Positions 8,128 to 25,106 are shown, counted from the stretch's first letter. The stretch is 64,000 bases of DNA from Qipengyuania aurantiaca (GCF_019711375.1 NZ_CP081295.1:806001-870000), one strand, 5' to 3'. Numbers and translations are program-made. The notes: a model not told the origin generated them from the letters alone.

Positions 8128-10571
8128 GCCTTGCGCTTGGAAAGTTCGTTGCGCCGGGCAGCGCGGTATTCGAGATACTCTTCGCTCAGTTCCATGCCCT
8201 GTTCGTCACCCTCCCCTGTCCCGTCGGAAGCAATGAGGGTCACCTCTTCGGGTGGGACGGGGCGCGAGATGAGGAAGCCTTGGGCTTCATGCACGCCCAG
8301 TTTGCGCAGGATATCGAGCTGGCGGCGGTCCTCGATCCCTTCGGCCGTAGTGTCCATGCCCAGCGCGTCGGCAAGGCGCGTAATCGTCGAGATGATCGCC
8401 TGGCTACCGATATCGCTGGCGACATCGGTGACGAAGGTGCGGTCGATCTTGATCCGGTCGAAAGGGAAGCGCCGGAGGTAGGCGAGCGAGGAGTACCCCG
8501 TCCCGAAATCGTCCAGCGCGATGCGCACGCCCAGTTCGCGCAGCCGCAGCAGCGTGACGTGCCCGGCCTCGCCCTGGTCCATGAGGACGTGTTCGGTGAT
8601 TTCCAGTTCGACCCGCTCGGGCACGATGCCAGTCGCGTGGATCGCCTGCGCGACGGTGGCGACGAGATTGGGATTCTTGACCTGCGTGGGCGAGAGATTG
8701 ATCGCGATGCGGAATTCGCCAGGGATCGAGGCGGCGTCGCTCAGCGTCTGGCGGATGACCCATTCGCCCAGCGCCGTGATCATGCCGGTCTCTTCGGCAA
8801 TTTGCAGGAATTCCCCGGGTGCAATGATCCCGCGGGAAGGATGGTACCAGCGAAGCAGCGCCTCGAAACCGGTCGTCTCGCCGCTGTCGAGGTCGACGAT
8901 CGACTGGTAATGCATCCGCATCTGGCCGCGAGTCAGCGCTTCGCGCAAGTCGTTCTCGGTCTCGCGTCGCTCTCGCGCCTTGCGGTCCAGCGCGGGCTCG
9001 AACAAGGCGAGATTGTCGCGCCCCTTTTCCTTGGCGGCATAGAGCGCCAGATCGGCGCGGCGCATCAATTCCTCCGCATCGCAATCGCCTTCGTGGCAGC
9101 GCGCCACGCCCACGCTGGTGGACACGCGGTAGCTGTGACCGTCGATTTCGTAGGGCGCGCGGATCACGGAAAGGAACCGGTGCGCACGCTCGATCAGCAA
9201 TCCGTCGCCCGCACGCGTTTCGATCAGCACCGCAAACTCGTCGCCGCCGAGGCGCGCCACGAGGTCCTCGTTGCGCACTTCCTGTTCGAGCCGCGTCCCG
9301 ACTTCGCGCAGCAGACGGTCGCCGACCAGGTGCCCGCGCGTGTCGTTGATGGCCTTGAAGTCGTCGAGGTCGAGATAGAACAGCGCGATGTTGGAGCCGG
9401 TCGAACGGTTCTCCCCTGCAAGCGAGCGCAACCGCTCGTTGAAGAGGTAGCGGTTCGCGAGCCCGGTGAGATTGTCGTAATGCGCCATGAAGGCGACGCG
9501 TTCTTCGATCAGCCGGTCCGCCGTGACGTCGCGCGCGACACCGCTCAGGCGGCCATCCTCGCGCGGACGGGCGGAAAGGCGCCAATAATGGAGCTCGCCG
9601 TTGATACGCAGTTTGACGAGCAGGTCGCGAAACGGGCTGCGTTCCACGATCCGGGTCGCCAGCGCGTCGCGTTCTTCGCCCGGCAGGAAAAGGTCGAGGA
9701 ACGGCGTTCCCTCCACATCGCGCGGCGACCGATGCAGCGCGCGTCCCAGCCGCTCGGACACATCGCGCATGTTTCCGCGTGGCCCCACGGTCCACAGCGA
9801 GTCGGAACTCTGCTCCTCGTAATCGTTGAGCAGCATGCGCACCGTCGCGCCGCTTTCGCGCCGCTCCATCTCGGCCTTGGCCGCCCCGACGAAATAGGAT
9901 TCTTGCGTGCGCGTCGCGCTGATGAGCGCAATGGCGAAGGTGGCGATGAGGACCACAGTCGGCCAAGCGCTCCACGAACCGATGAGGATTGCGGCAAGGA
10001 TGAGTGACGGGGACATGGTCAGCGTGTGGAAGATCGCTGCCGTTGGAGCGGTACGGTGAACCAGCAAGGTCCCGCTGAGGATTGCTGTACCCACGATCCC
10101 CAGCAGGGCAATATCAAGTCCCCGCGAGTAAGGCGCGAGAGCGGGGAAGACCACGACCCAAATCAGGCTGCCGATCGCCTGAAGGATGAGAAAACGGCGC
10201 CATTGTCGGCGCATTGCCTCATAGTCGGCAGTCTCAAGGTCGATTTGCCGGTCGAAGACGACAAAAACGGCCAGTTGCAGGATTTGGGAAGCAGCCCACA
10301 GGCCAAGGAGCAATTGCGGCGCGTCGTTCCAGAATGTCCAGACAAGAACGAGAATAGAAGCGAGCGCCGGCAGGAGTGATGCCGTGGCCCCGGCGCTGAA
10401 ATTCTTGAGGCGCCGATAAAGGAGCAGGTAGTCGAGCGGGTCTTCGGCAGAAGCCCGCTGTTCGATCACCTGATCACCAGACCCGTTGTCGGGTTGCGAC
10501 ACAACAATCCCCCGTACGCAGTGGTCAAGCAGCCATTTGCCAAACTGCGGACTGCATTGGTGCAGGCTCAT
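8124..10571 (-). CDS. Membrane GGDEF-EAL c-di-GMP enzyme with PAS-like domain
   Basis: An 815-residue inner-membrane protein with both c-di-GMP synthesis and breakdown domains. Residues about 50-230 hold six hydrophobic segments with short loops, a possible membrane sensor. A PAS-like region follows (WTVGPRGNMRDVSERLGRAL to VARDVTADR). The GGDEF domain (about 365-530) has the intact active site RLGGDEFAVL, and the EAL domain (about 545-790) has FEALLRWYHP, ELEITEHVL and the DDFGTGYSS loop, so both halves look catalytically competent. It lacks the HAMP and periplasmic layout of LapD, so it is unlikely to be the direct LapG receptor. It could still set the c-di-GMP level sensed by the PilZ protein at 56701. 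Confidence 0.93.
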   Translation of the reverse strand: MSLHQCSPQFGKWLLDHCVRGIVVSQPDNGSGDQVIEQRASAEDPLDYLLLYRRLKNFSAGATASLLPALASILVLVWTFWNDAPQLLLGLWAASQILQLAVFVVFDRQIDLETADYEAMRRQWRRFLILQAIGSLIWVVVFPALAPYSRGLDIALLGIVGTAILSGTLLVHRTAPTAAIFHTLTMSPSLILAAILIGSWSAWPTVVLIATFAIALISATRTQESYFVGAAKAEMERRESGATVRMLLNDYEEQSSDSLWTVGPRGNMRDVSERLGRALHRSPRDVEGTPFLDLFLPGEERDALATRIVERSPFRDLLVKLRINGELHYWRLSARPREDGRLSGVARDVTADRLIEERVAFMAHYDNLTGLANRYLFNERLRSLAGENRSTGSNIALFYLDLDDFKAINDTRGHLVGDRLLREVGTRLEQEVRNEDLVARLGGDEFAVLIETRAGDGLLIERAHRFLSVIRAPYEIDGHSYRVSTSVGVARCHEGDCDAEELMRRADLALYAAKEKGRDNLALFEPALDRKARERRETENDLREALTRGQMRMHYQSIVDLDSGETTGFEALLRWYHPSRGIIAPGEFLQIAEETGMITALGEWVIRQTLSDAASIPGEFRIAINLSPTQVKNPNLVATVAQAIHATGIVPERVELEITEHVLMDQGEAGHVTLLRLRELGVRIALDDFGTGYSSLAYLRRFPFDRIKIDRTFVTDVASDIGSQAIISTITRLADALGMDTTAEGIEDRRQLDILRKLGVHEAQGFLISRPVPPEEVTLIASDGTGEGDEQGMELSEEYLEYRAARRNELSKRKA

Positions 10572-10651
10572 CCAATCCTGTCAAGTAAAGAGCGAAAGCG
10601 GCACTTTAACTTCGTCTAATGTGCCCCAAGGAAACCCTGTCTTCCGGGCAA

Positions 10652-10684
10652 AGAAAAAGCCCCGCCGGAGTGATCCGGCGGGGC
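10652..10684 (-). terminator. Rho-independent terminator of rpoBC
   Basis: GCCCCGCCGGA at 10659-10669 pairs perfectly with TCCGGCGGGGC at 10674-10684 around a four-base loop. On the minus strand the stem is followed by a T-rich run (10652-10658). It lies 25 bases after the rpoC stop and separates rpoC from the GGDEF-EAL gene. Confidence 0.92.
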
Positions 10685-10709
10685 CAATTCTTGGGGCTAG
10701 GGGAGCGAC

Positions 10710-15035
<4,326 letters not shown>

Positions 15036-15078
15036 GACGTAATTCCCTAAGGGGTATTTCTAATGGGCGGAAAGCGGG

Positions 15079-15096
15079 GGGGAGCGGTGCGCTCCC

Positions 15097-15097
<1 letters not shown>
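15079..15097 (-). other. Intercistronic rpoB-rpoC hairpin
   Basis: GGGGAGCG at 15079-15086 pairs with CGCTCCCC at 15090-15097 around a three-base loop, touching the rpoB stop codon. No T-run follows on the minus strand, so it is not a standard terminator. It may be an RNA processing or stability element between rpoB and rpoC, but this is inference. Confidence 0.4.
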
Positions 15098-19278
<4,181 letters not shown>

Positions 19279-19532
19279 AAGGGGTAGTTACCTCTTCTCG
19301 TGTTCGCCGACCCAAGTGTTCCGCTTGCGGGCGCGGAAACGGGCCGGAAATCTGTAAGTCTCATGCGCGTGAGAACCGTATCGCGAGACGCAAAAAGGCC
19401 GCAGCGAATGCACACCAATAGCGGCGGCAGCTGCAGCTCATCAAAAGCGTCGCGATATGGAAACGCCGCTTCCATCCTGTGTCCGATCCCCGCGCATGAA
19501 TCAGACTCGCTCGAAGCGTGCGGTCGAGGGGG

Positions 19533-19561
19533 CATGTAGGAAGGGCGCAGGCGAAAGTCAA
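19533..19561 (-). promoter_or_regulatory. Candidate rpoBC promoter
   Basis: On the minus strand TTGACT (19556-19561) is followed after 17 bases by TACATG (19533-19538), a plausible sigma-70-type pair. It would give a leader of about 250 bases before rpoB. The rest of the 365-base gap at 19279-19643 shows no gene; a TATGCT at 19613-19618 may serve the divergent phosphatase gene but has no clear -35 box. Confidence 0.35.
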
Positions 19562-19643
19562 ACCTCCTTCGACCATGTGAAGAACGCCCTGCGGCTGGGC
19601 GCGAATTCGTGCTATGCTGCTGCTCGATACGAAGGGATGAGAG

Positions 19644-20726
19644 ATGCGGCACCTGCTGCTCCTGCTGGCGGCCCTGATGGGTTTGGCCGCGACCTCCGCA
19701 ACCGCGGAGGCCGAGACACGCGTCCCTGACCGCATTGTCGCGATCGGCGACCTTCACGGCGACTACGAAGCGTGGGAAGAAATCGCGCGCGAGGCGGAAC
19801 TCGTGGATGACAAAGGCCACTGGTCGGGGGGCACGACAACCCTCGTCCAGCTCGGCGACATTCCCGATCGCGGCCCCGAGTCCCTGAAGATCATCCGCCA
19901 GCTGCAGTCCCTGCATGAGGAGGCCGCCGCTGCCGGTGGCGAGGTGGTTGTCCTGCTCGGAAATCACGAGGCGATGAATGTCGTCGGCGACCTGCGCTAC
20001 GTGCATCCGGGCGAGTACGAGGCGTTCGAGGACCGTCGCTCGGCAGGTCGGCGCGAGGCGACATGGAAGGCGAACCGCGAGAAACTGCTCGCCTTTTATC
20101 GGCAGGAGAACCCGGACCTGTCCGAGAAAGAGGTGAAAGCCTTATGGATCGCCGATACGCCGCTCGGCATGTTGGCCCATCGCAGGGCTTGGAGCCCGGG
20201 AGGCGAGCTCGGCACGTGGGCGGCGAGCCTTCCCGCAGTCGTCCAGATCGGGACGACGCTTTTTGCCCATGGCGGGCTCAGCGAGGAACGAACGCGTGAA
20301 CCACTCGATGCGATAAACGGACGCTACCGCTACGCCCTGGGCGCAGATCCGCTGACCGACCGGAGCGTTCTCGAGGATCCGCTCGGTCCGCTATGGTATC
20401 GCGGAAATGTGATGCGCCCGGCTGCGCCTGAGGAGGGCGGAGTGAGTGATGCGAGCGATGCGCCCCCGCCGCGCCTTGGCCGTATGGAGGAGCTTGAACT
20501 CGTGCTCTCACGCTACGAGGCGCAAAGGCTGGTCATTGCCCACACGCCCTCGATGAAAGGCATCGTGACCGAGCTCGGCGGCAGGCTTATCCGGGTCGAT
20601 ACGGGCATATCGGCGCATTACGGCGGGCCCCGAAGCTTCCTCGTCATCGAAGGAGACGAGGTGCACGCCTTTCGGCAGGAGCCGGACGGTACGTGGCGAC
20701 AGCAGCCGCTGGATGATGGCGAATGA
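19644..20726 (+). CDS. Exported PPP-family metallophosphatase
   Basis: A 360-residue protein with a signal peptide (MRHLLLLLAALMGLAATSAT) and a calcineurin-like phosphoesterase domain. The three PPP signature motifs are in order: GDLHGD (35-40), GDIPDRG (71-77) and GNHEA (106-110), followed by later metal-ligand histidines (LFAHGGLS and VIAHTPS). The layout recalls Shewanella-like (Shelph) phosphatases of bacterial periplasms. Substrates could be phosphoproteins or small phosphate esters. The next gene overlaps its end by four bases (ATGA), suggesting coupled translation with the CotH-like protein, a possible kinase; a kinase-phosphatase pair outside the cytoplasm is an attractive but unproved idea. 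Confidence 0.85.
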   Translation: MRHLLLLLAALMGLAATSATAEAETRVPDRIVAIGDLHGDYEAWEEIAREAELVDDKGHWSGGTTTLVQLGDIPDRGPESLKIIRQLQSLHEEAAAAGGEVVVLLGNHEAMNVVGDLRYVHPGEYEAFEDRRSAGRREATWKANREKLLAFYRQENPDLSEKEVKALWIADTPLGMLAHRRAWSPGGELGTWAASLPAVVQIGTTLFAHGGLSEERTREPLDAINGRYRYALGADPLTDRSVLEDPLGPLWYRGNVMRPAAPEEGGVSDASDAPPPRLGRMEELELVLSRYEAQRLVIAHTPSMKGIVTELGGRLIRVDTGISAHYGGPRSFLVIEGDEVHAFRQEPDGTWRQQPLDDGE

Positions 20727-21754
20727 TGAAGGGGCTGTCCTGCGCTCTGGCCCTCGTGGCGATGCTCGCTTCGCCCACCCGGGCACAGGACAGCCACCAA
20801 GCTGTCACGCCTCTCTTCGCTTCCGACGACACGCTCGAAGTGACGATTACCGGGCCGATACGCAAGATCGCGCGCAATGCCGAGAAGTCGACCGAGGCGT
20901 ATGCCGCGCGGCTGGAGGCCTCGGGCGAAACCTTTGCCATCACCTTGGCCGCGCGCGGAAAGACTCGGCGCCTCAAGGAAAGCTGCCAGTTCCCTCCCCT
21001 GCGCATCGCTTTCTCGGACAAACCGGGCGAACAATCCCTCTTCCATCGAAACGGCCGCATCAAGCTAGTCACCCATTGCCGCGACAACGACCGGTCGGAA
21101 CAGACGGTGCTGCGCGAATACGCCGCCTATCGGCTTTATAACCGCCTGACACCGGAAAGCCTGCGCGTACGCCTCGCACAAATTACCTATATCGACGACG
21201 GCAAGGCCGTGGCCGAACGGCTCGGGTTCTTTATCGAGGATGTGGACGACGCCGCGCGCAGGCTGGGACGCAAGGAGGTGGACGTGGTCGAGGTCCCGCT
21301 GTCCGCGCTCGACCAGCAGGACGCCGCGCGATACGCGCTGTTCCAGTACATGATCGGCAACACCGACTGGGCCATGGCCGTCGGCCCTCCGGGCGAGCGC
21401 TGCTGCCACAATTCCCGGCTTGTCGGGGACGATGGAAACGCGCGTGAGGCCCTCACCCCGATCCCCTATGATTTCGACAACGCGGGTCTCGTGAACGCCA
21501 GCTACGCCGTCCCTAACGCGCAGCTGAGGACACGGTCGGTCCGCCAACGCGTCTATCGCGGGCTGTGCCGCTTCAACGCGCTCGTCCCTGCCGAGGCGGA
21601 ACGGCTGCGAAACCTTCGCCGGGACCTCGAACAGGAAATCGCCGCGATTCCGTACGCCTCGGAGAGAACGCGCGAGAGCATGATGGATTATCTCGAAACC
21701 TTCTACCGCGACCTTGCCGAGTTGGATCGTAAGGTTTTGGCCGACTGCCGCTAG
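20723..21754 (+). CDS. Exported CotH-like putative kinase-fold protein
   Basis: A 343-residue protein with a cleavable signal (SCALALVAMLASPTRAQ). The middle has REYAAYRLYNRLTP, then GFFIEDVDDAARR, then QYMIGNTDWAMA (about 209-218), a Cys-Cys-His-Asn patch (227-230) and IPYDFDNAGLVN (247-258). The N/D-rich loop followed by an Asp-Phe-Asp pair resembles the catalytic and metal loops of CotH atypical kinases. CotH-like proteins often neighbour DUF4956 and VTC proteins, and a DUF4956 gene lies directly downstream on the other strand. I regard the family match as probable, the kinase activity as inference. It overlaps the phosphatase gene by four bases. Confidence 0.6.
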   Translation: MMKGLSCALALVAMLASPTRAQDSHQAVTPLFASDDTLEVTITGPIRKIARNAEKSTEAYAARLEASGETFAITLAARGKTRRLKESCQFPPLRIAFSDKPGEQSLFHRNGRIKLVTHCRDNDRSEQTVLREYAAYRLYNRLTPESLRVRLAQITYIDDGKAVAERLGFFIEDVDDAARRLGRKEVDVVEVPLSALDQQDAARYALFQYMIGNTDWAMAVGPPGERCCHNSRLVGDDGNAREALTPIPYDFDNAGLVNASYAVPNAQLRTRSVRQRVYRGLCRFNALVPAEAERLRNLRRDLEQEIAAIPYASERTRESMMDYLETFYRDLAELDRKVLADCR

Positions 21755-21763
21755 CGCGGATGC

Positions 21764-22435
21764 CTATTCGCTACCTTCGCCGGACTGGTCGTGATCGTCG
21801 TCGCCGGTGCTTGCAGGTTCACGGTCGGGTGAGCGCAAGTAACGGTGGGTGCCATCTTTGCCGCCATAATCCGCCATCCACAGCAGGGCGAAGGCGTAGT
21901 TGAAGGTGATGGTCATGACGAGCGCAATCTCCAGCGCCCCGATCCCCGCTGCCAGCCCGATCCCGATGGCAAGCAGGATGTAGATCGCATCGCCCGAGCT
22001 CTTCAGCGTGTTGCGAAAGCGTACCCCGCCGACGATCCCGGCAAGCGAGAACGCCAGCGCGAGCGAATTGTGCACCATGACAACGATGGCGGTCACTGCA
22101 ATCGGCAGCACGATCATGGTTTCGACCAGCGCCTGGTCGTATTCGGCCCGGCTCCGGCTCGCCATATAGGTCCAGGTGACCGGCAAGGTTGTGAGCACAG
22201 CCCCGGCCACGGCGACGAACAGCCACAGCACCGAGCTTCCGAGGTTCGCCACTTGCTCCGCGCCGATCCTCACCCCGCTCAGCGGATCGGCGGAGGACTG
22301 GCTGAGGAGGGTTTGCGCCCCGCCAAGCGGCAGGAAGTCGGCGAGCGCCGGATTGAGAGTGACGGCCGCCACGGCAGCTCCTGTCACCACGAGGTAGAAG
22401 AGCGTGAGCCGGACGAACAGCTTGCCGAATATCAT
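21764..22435 (-). CDS. DUF4956 membrane protein
   Basis: A 223-residue inner-membrane protein with four main hydrophobic segments (near residues 8-26, 65-90, 105-130 and 150-185). The family core NSLALAFSLAGIVGGVRFRN is present near 121-140, followed by the GDAIYILLAIGIGLAAG segment. The tail is acidic and histidine-containing (DDDHDQSGEGSE). DUF4956 proteins have no settled role but are often encoded beside CotH-like and VTC (polyphosphate-type) proteins; no VTC gene is seen here. It converges with the CotH-like gene nine bases away. Confidence 0.82.
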   Translation of the reverse strand: MIFGKLFVRLTLFYLVVTGAAVAAVTLNPALADFLPLGGAQTLLSQSSADPLSGVRIGAEQVANLGSSVLWLFVAVAGAVLTTLPVTWTYMASRSRAEYDQALVETMIVLPIAVTAIVVMVHNSLALAFSLAGIVGGVRFRNTLKSSGDAIYILLAIGIGLAAGIGALEIALVMTITFNYAFALLWMADYGGKDGTHRYLRSPDREPASTGDDDHDQSGEGSE

Positions 22436-22508
22436 GGACCAAATCTCTCCCCGCGCCGGCTATATAACAAAGGACACGGGACGCCAAACCGCGCGCCCGA
22501 AATGGGGC

Positions 22509-22571
22509 ATATCGAATTTCGATATTATTGATTGACAATAAGTGCGACTCGACTTATTGAATATCGATATT
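22509..22571. promoter_or_regulatory. Paired palindromes, candidate operators of the XRE regulator
   Basis: ATATCGAATTTCGATAT at 22509-22525 is a perfect 8-1-8 palindrome and AATATCGATATT at 22560-22571 is a perfect 12-base palindrome. Both contain the half TCGATAT and they bracket the candidate promoter of the DUF2975 operon. Two copies of one palindrome around a promoter, with an XRE regulator gene in the operon, suggest autoregulation. The binding protein is inferred. Confidence 0.55.
22532..22560 (+). promoter_or_regulatory. Candidate promoter of the DUF2975 operon with an inverted repeat in its spacer
   Basis: TTGACA at 22532-22537 is followed after 17 bases by TATTGA at 22555-22560. 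CAATAAGT (22536-22543) and ACTTATTG (22552-22559) form a further inverted repeat that spans the spacer and touches both boxes. The upstream palindrome ends just before the -35 box, and the downstream one overlaps the -10 box. Confidence 0.5.
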
Positions 22572-22592
22572 GAGCATCAAGGAGTTCGATAA

Positions 22593-22721
22593 ATGCCTCG
22601 CTTCTCTCCCAATATCGCCGCCGCTTTCGCCGCTGCACTGATCACGGTTGCCAGCTTCCATGCGGTCACCCTCGTCCCCGCCGCCCACGCCGCCGTGCTG
22701 GCTGCGCCGGCCCTAGCCTGA
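22593..22721 (+). CDS. Small 42-residue hydrophobic peptide
   Basis: A 42-codon gene with an AAGGAG ribosome site nine bases before the ATG. The product starts MPRFSPNIAAAFAAALITVA and continues as an alanine-rich hydrophobic helix ending in LAAPALA. It could be a single-pass small membrane protein or a signal-peptide-like sequence. It is the first gene after the operator-promoter region and is followed 17 bases later by DUF2975, so it is almost certainly in the operon. Family unknown to me. Confidence 0.65.
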   Translation: MPRFSPNIAAAFAAALITVASFHAVTLVPAAHAAVLAAPALA

Positions 22722-22738
22722 TCGAAGGAAAGTTCGAG

Positions 22739-23275
22739 ATGACCAAGCTCACCTCCGACCCGCTGCTCGCGCTCGGCAAGATCGTCGTTATCCTCGCCCA
22801 GGCCCTCATGGGCCTCGCGGCCGCGGCTGTCGCGATCGGAACGCCCATCGTCCTCCTCATGAAGGATAAGGCCCAGGCCGACCTTCGCGCCGAACTGGGC
22901 AACCCGGACTTCATTTTTCCCGCCTTCTCCATCGCCGGCCTGCTCATTCTGGCTCTCGCGATCCTGCTGATGGCCTTTTTCTTCTTCGACCGGTTGCGCC
23001 GCATCATAGACTCCGTGGGTGCGGGGGATCCGTTCGAGCCGGCAAATGCCACGCGCCTCACCGCAATGGCCTGGCTGATGCTGGGCATCCAGCTGCTCGC
23101 CATTCCAGCAGCAGGGCTCGGCCTCTACCTCGTGAAGATCATGGAAGAAACCGAGGCCACCGTGGACGCGAGTCTCGACCTCAGCGGCATCGTCATGGTG
23201 GTGACGCTGTTCATCCTCGCCCGCGTTTTCCGTCACGGCTCCGCCATGCGCGCCGATCTTGAAGGGACCGTGTAA
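22739..23275 (+). CDS. DUF2975 membrane protein
   Basis: A 178-residue protein with four hydrophobic segments (about 12-40, 62-85, 105-130 and 148-165), typical of DUF2975. Between segments two and three lies FDRLRRIIDSVGAGDPFEPANATRL, the conserved intracellular stretch of this family. Members are regularly encoded with a small YozG-like XRE regulator, as here, where the next ATG overlaps the stop by one base. The family's function is unknown; the pairing resembles a membrane sensor that controls its regulator. Confidence 0.87.
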   Translation: MTKLTSDPLLALGKIVVILAQALMGLAAAAVAIGTPIVLLMKDKAQADLRAELGNPDFIFPAFSIAGLLILALAILLMAFFFFDRLRRIIDSVGAGDPFEPANATRLTAMAWLMLGIQLLAIPAAGLGLYLVKIMEETEATVDASLDLSGIVMVVTLFILARVFRHGSAMRADLEGTV

Positions 23276-23499
23276 TGCCAGCCGAAGAAGGAACCCATAT
23301 CGTGGTCAAACTGGACGACCTCCTCCACGCAAAGCGCATGACGCTGACCGAGCTTGCAGACCGGGTGGGCCTGACCCTCGCCAACCTCTCGATCCTCAAG
23401 ACCGGCAAGGCCAAGGCCATCCGCTTCTCCACGCTTGAGGCGATCTGCCGCGAGCTGGAATGCCAGCCGGGCGACCTGCTCGCCTACATGAGGGATTGA
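23275..23499 (+). CDS. YozG-like XRE transcriptional regulator
   Basis: A 74-residue Cro/C1-type helix-turn-helix protein of the compact type that lacks a ligand domain. The helix-turn-helix is ITVKLDD-like at the start, with MTLTELADRVGLTLANLSILKTGKAKAIRF as the core and the family ending ICRELECQPGDLLAYMRD. The start overlaps the DUF2975 stop by one base. It probably binds the paired palindromes upstream of the operon, giving autoregulation. Confidence 0.88.
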   Translation: MPAEEGTHIVVKLDDLLHAKRMTLTELADRVGLTLANLSILKTGKAKAIRFSTLEAICRELECQPGDLLAYMRD

Positions 23500-23553
23500 A
23501 GGAACAGGCTGCGGCGCCGAAGCGTTGCAATTAGGAAGAAAACGGAGTTGACC

Positions 23554-23811
23554 ATGAAATTGCCCGTAATTGCCGCAGCCCTGTCCCTTTCGATCGGCCT
23601 CGTCGCCTGTGGAGAGCCCATCGACGGCAGCGACACTGCCGATATGGCGCCGGACGCAGTCTCCGGGGAAACCATCGATACCAGCGCAGCCGAATACAAG
23701 CCCGGCGAGGATGGCCCGCTGCAGTCCGATGGTATGGTCGATGATACTCAATACACGACCGAGGAATCCCTTGAGGAGGATCCGGCGGTAAACGAAGATG
23801 CGGCTATGTAA
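23554..23811 (+). CDS. Small acidic lipoprotein
   Basis: An 85-residue lipoprotein: signal peptide MKLPVIAAALSLSIGLVAC with lipobox GLVAC, then a strongly acidic, low-complexity mature part (GEPIDGSDTADMAPDAV, later EESLEEDPAVNEDAAM) without recognisable fold. The ATG at 23554 has GGAG seven bases upstream; a TTG two codons earlier is less likely. It follows the regulator gene by 54 bases and may be read with it. No function can be assigned. Confidence 0.7.
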   Translation: MKLPVIAAALSLSIGLVACGEPIDGSDTADMAPDAVSGETIDTSAAEYKPGEDGPLQSDGMVDDTQYTTEESLEEDPAVNEDAAM

Positions 23812-23850
23812 GCGCCAAGCTTTGGCTTGACAGAATCGCTCAAATCCTTA

Positions 23851-23880
23851 GAGGCCCGCCACCGAAGGCGGGTCTCTTTG
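23851..23880 (+). terminator. Hairpin with T-run after the lipoprotein gene
   Basis: GAGGCCCGCC (23851-23860) pairs with GGCGGGTCTC (23867-23876) with one G-T wobble around a six-base loop, followed by TTTG. It most likely ends the upstream transcript. However, TTGACA at 23827 lies just before it, so part of this sequence could instead belong to the rplJ promoter region. Confidence 0.6.
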
Positions 23881-24128
23881 TATCCGCCCTCATCCGTCCG
23901 AGACAGTTGGTGACCGGGATCTGCCGGTCTTAATTTCCAGCCTAGACGGGGAAAAGAGATTTTCATGGTGGGCCGCAAGACCCGCCGTTTCGCGCCAGAT
24001 GGCGCACTCCTTCCCCCCTCAACGGACTCGCCCGTGTCGTGGTTTCGGCCCAAGCCGTCTCACGACAAGGACAAACGTAGCCGGTCGTCACGGAAGTCTC
24101 CGGGGCGGCCATAGTGAAGGAGTATGGC
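23881..24128 (+). promoter_or_regulatory. rplJ leader region
   Basis: About 250 bases without a gene precede rplJ. In many bacteria the rplJ leader RNA binds L10-L7/L12 and lowers translation. Short complementary stretches are present here (for example GGCGCACTCC and GCGCCAGATGGCGC around 23994-24008), but I cannot fold the RNA reliably. A candidate -35 box TTGACA lies at 23827-23832 with a weak TAGAGG 16 bases later. Confidence 0.35.
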
Positions 24129-24644
24129 ATGGATCGTTCGCAAAAAGCCGATTCGGTCGCCCAGCTCAACGAAGTCTTCAACCAGGCTGGCGTGGTCGTC
24201 GTGACCCGCAACCTGGGCCTGACGGTCGCTCAGTCGACTGAACTGCGTACGAAGATGCGTGAAGCCGGTGCGTCCTACCAGGTTGCGAAGAACCGTCTCG
24301 CCAAGCTCGCTCTCGACGGTACCGATTACACCGGTATCGCCGATCACCTCAGCGGCCCGACCGGCCTCGCGTACAGCGAAGACCCGGTTGCGGCTGCGAA
24401 GGTGGCGGTGGAATTCGCCAAGACGAACGACAAGCTCGAAATCGTCGGCGGCTCCATGGGAGCGACCGCACTCGACGAAGCCGGGGTCAAGGCGCTTGCC
24501 TCGATGCCGAGCCTCGACGAACTGCGTGGCACGATCGTGGGCCTGGTCAACGCGCCGGCAACCAAGGTTGTCCGCACGATCAAGGAACCCACCTCGATGC
24601 TCGCTCGCGTCTTCGGTGCCTATGGCGCCAAGGAAGCCGCGTAA
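24129..24644 (+). CDS. rplJ: Ribosomal protein L10
   Basis: A 171-residue L10, the base of the ribosomal stalk that holds L7/L12. The N-terminal domain reads [20 protein letters not shown] and [12 protein letters not shown], with [13 protein letters not shown] following; the C-terminal helix that binds L7/L12 ends the protein. AAGGAG lies six bases before the ATG at 24129, so this start is preferred over the GTG at 24114. It is followed by rplL after 84 bases. The usual upstream rplK-rplA are not in the window. Confidence 0.96.
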   Translation: MDRSQKADSVAQLNEVFNQAGVVVVTRNLGLTVAQSTELRTKMREAGASYQVAKNRLAKLALDGTDYTGIADHLSGPTGLAYSEDPVAAAKVAVEFAKTNDKLEIVGGSMGATALDEAGVKALASMPSLDELRGTIVGLVNAPATKVVRTIKEPTSMLARVFGAYGAKEAA

Positions 24645-24728
24645 GAGCTGGTTCTCGCGTAAGAACACATATTCATCGGGGCAGAGCCTTTCACGGCACC
24701 CCGGCCTATTATTTTGGAGTGAAACATC

Positions 24729-25106
24729 ATGGCTGATATCGCCAAGCTTGTTGAAGAACTGTCGAAGCTGACCGTCATGGAAGCCGCTGAGCTTGCCAAG
24801 GCACTTGAAGAAGAGTGGGGCGTGAGCGCCGCTGCTGCTGTTGCTGTTGCTGGCCCGGCCGGCGGCGGTGACGCAGGTGCCGCTGCTGAAGAAAAGGACG
24901 AATTCGACGTCGTCCTCACCGGCGACGGTGGCAAGAAGATCCAGGTCATCAAGGAAGTCCGCGCCATCACCGGTCTCGGCCTCACCGAAGCCAAGGCTCT
25001 CGTCGAAGGCGCACCGAAGGCCCTCAAGGAAGGCGTCAACAAGGCTGAAGCCGAAGAAATCAAGGGCAAGATCGAAGCGGCCGGCGGTACCGTCGAACTC
25101 AAGTAA
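24729..25106 (+). CDS. rplL: Ribosomal protein L7/L12
   Basis: A 125-residue L7/L12 stalk protein that recruits translation factors. It has the N-terminal dimer helices ([20 protein letters not shown]), an alanine-glycine hinge (about 40-55) and the C-terminal factor-binding domain with [24 protein letters not shown] stands a few bases before the ATG. A strong terminator follows, so rpoBC is not read from this promoter. Confidence 0.97.
   Translation: MADIAKLVEELSKLTVMEAAELAKALEEEWGVSAAAAVAVAGPAGGGDAGAAAEEKDEFDVVLTGDGGKKIQVIKEVRAITGLGLTEAKALVEGAPKALKEGVNKAEAEEIKGKIEAAGGTVELK

Noticed and set aside
8079..10007. Plus-strand open frame opposite the GGDEF-EAL gene.
   Set aside because: The minus-strand frame has complete GGDEF and EAL motifs; the other is composition-driven.
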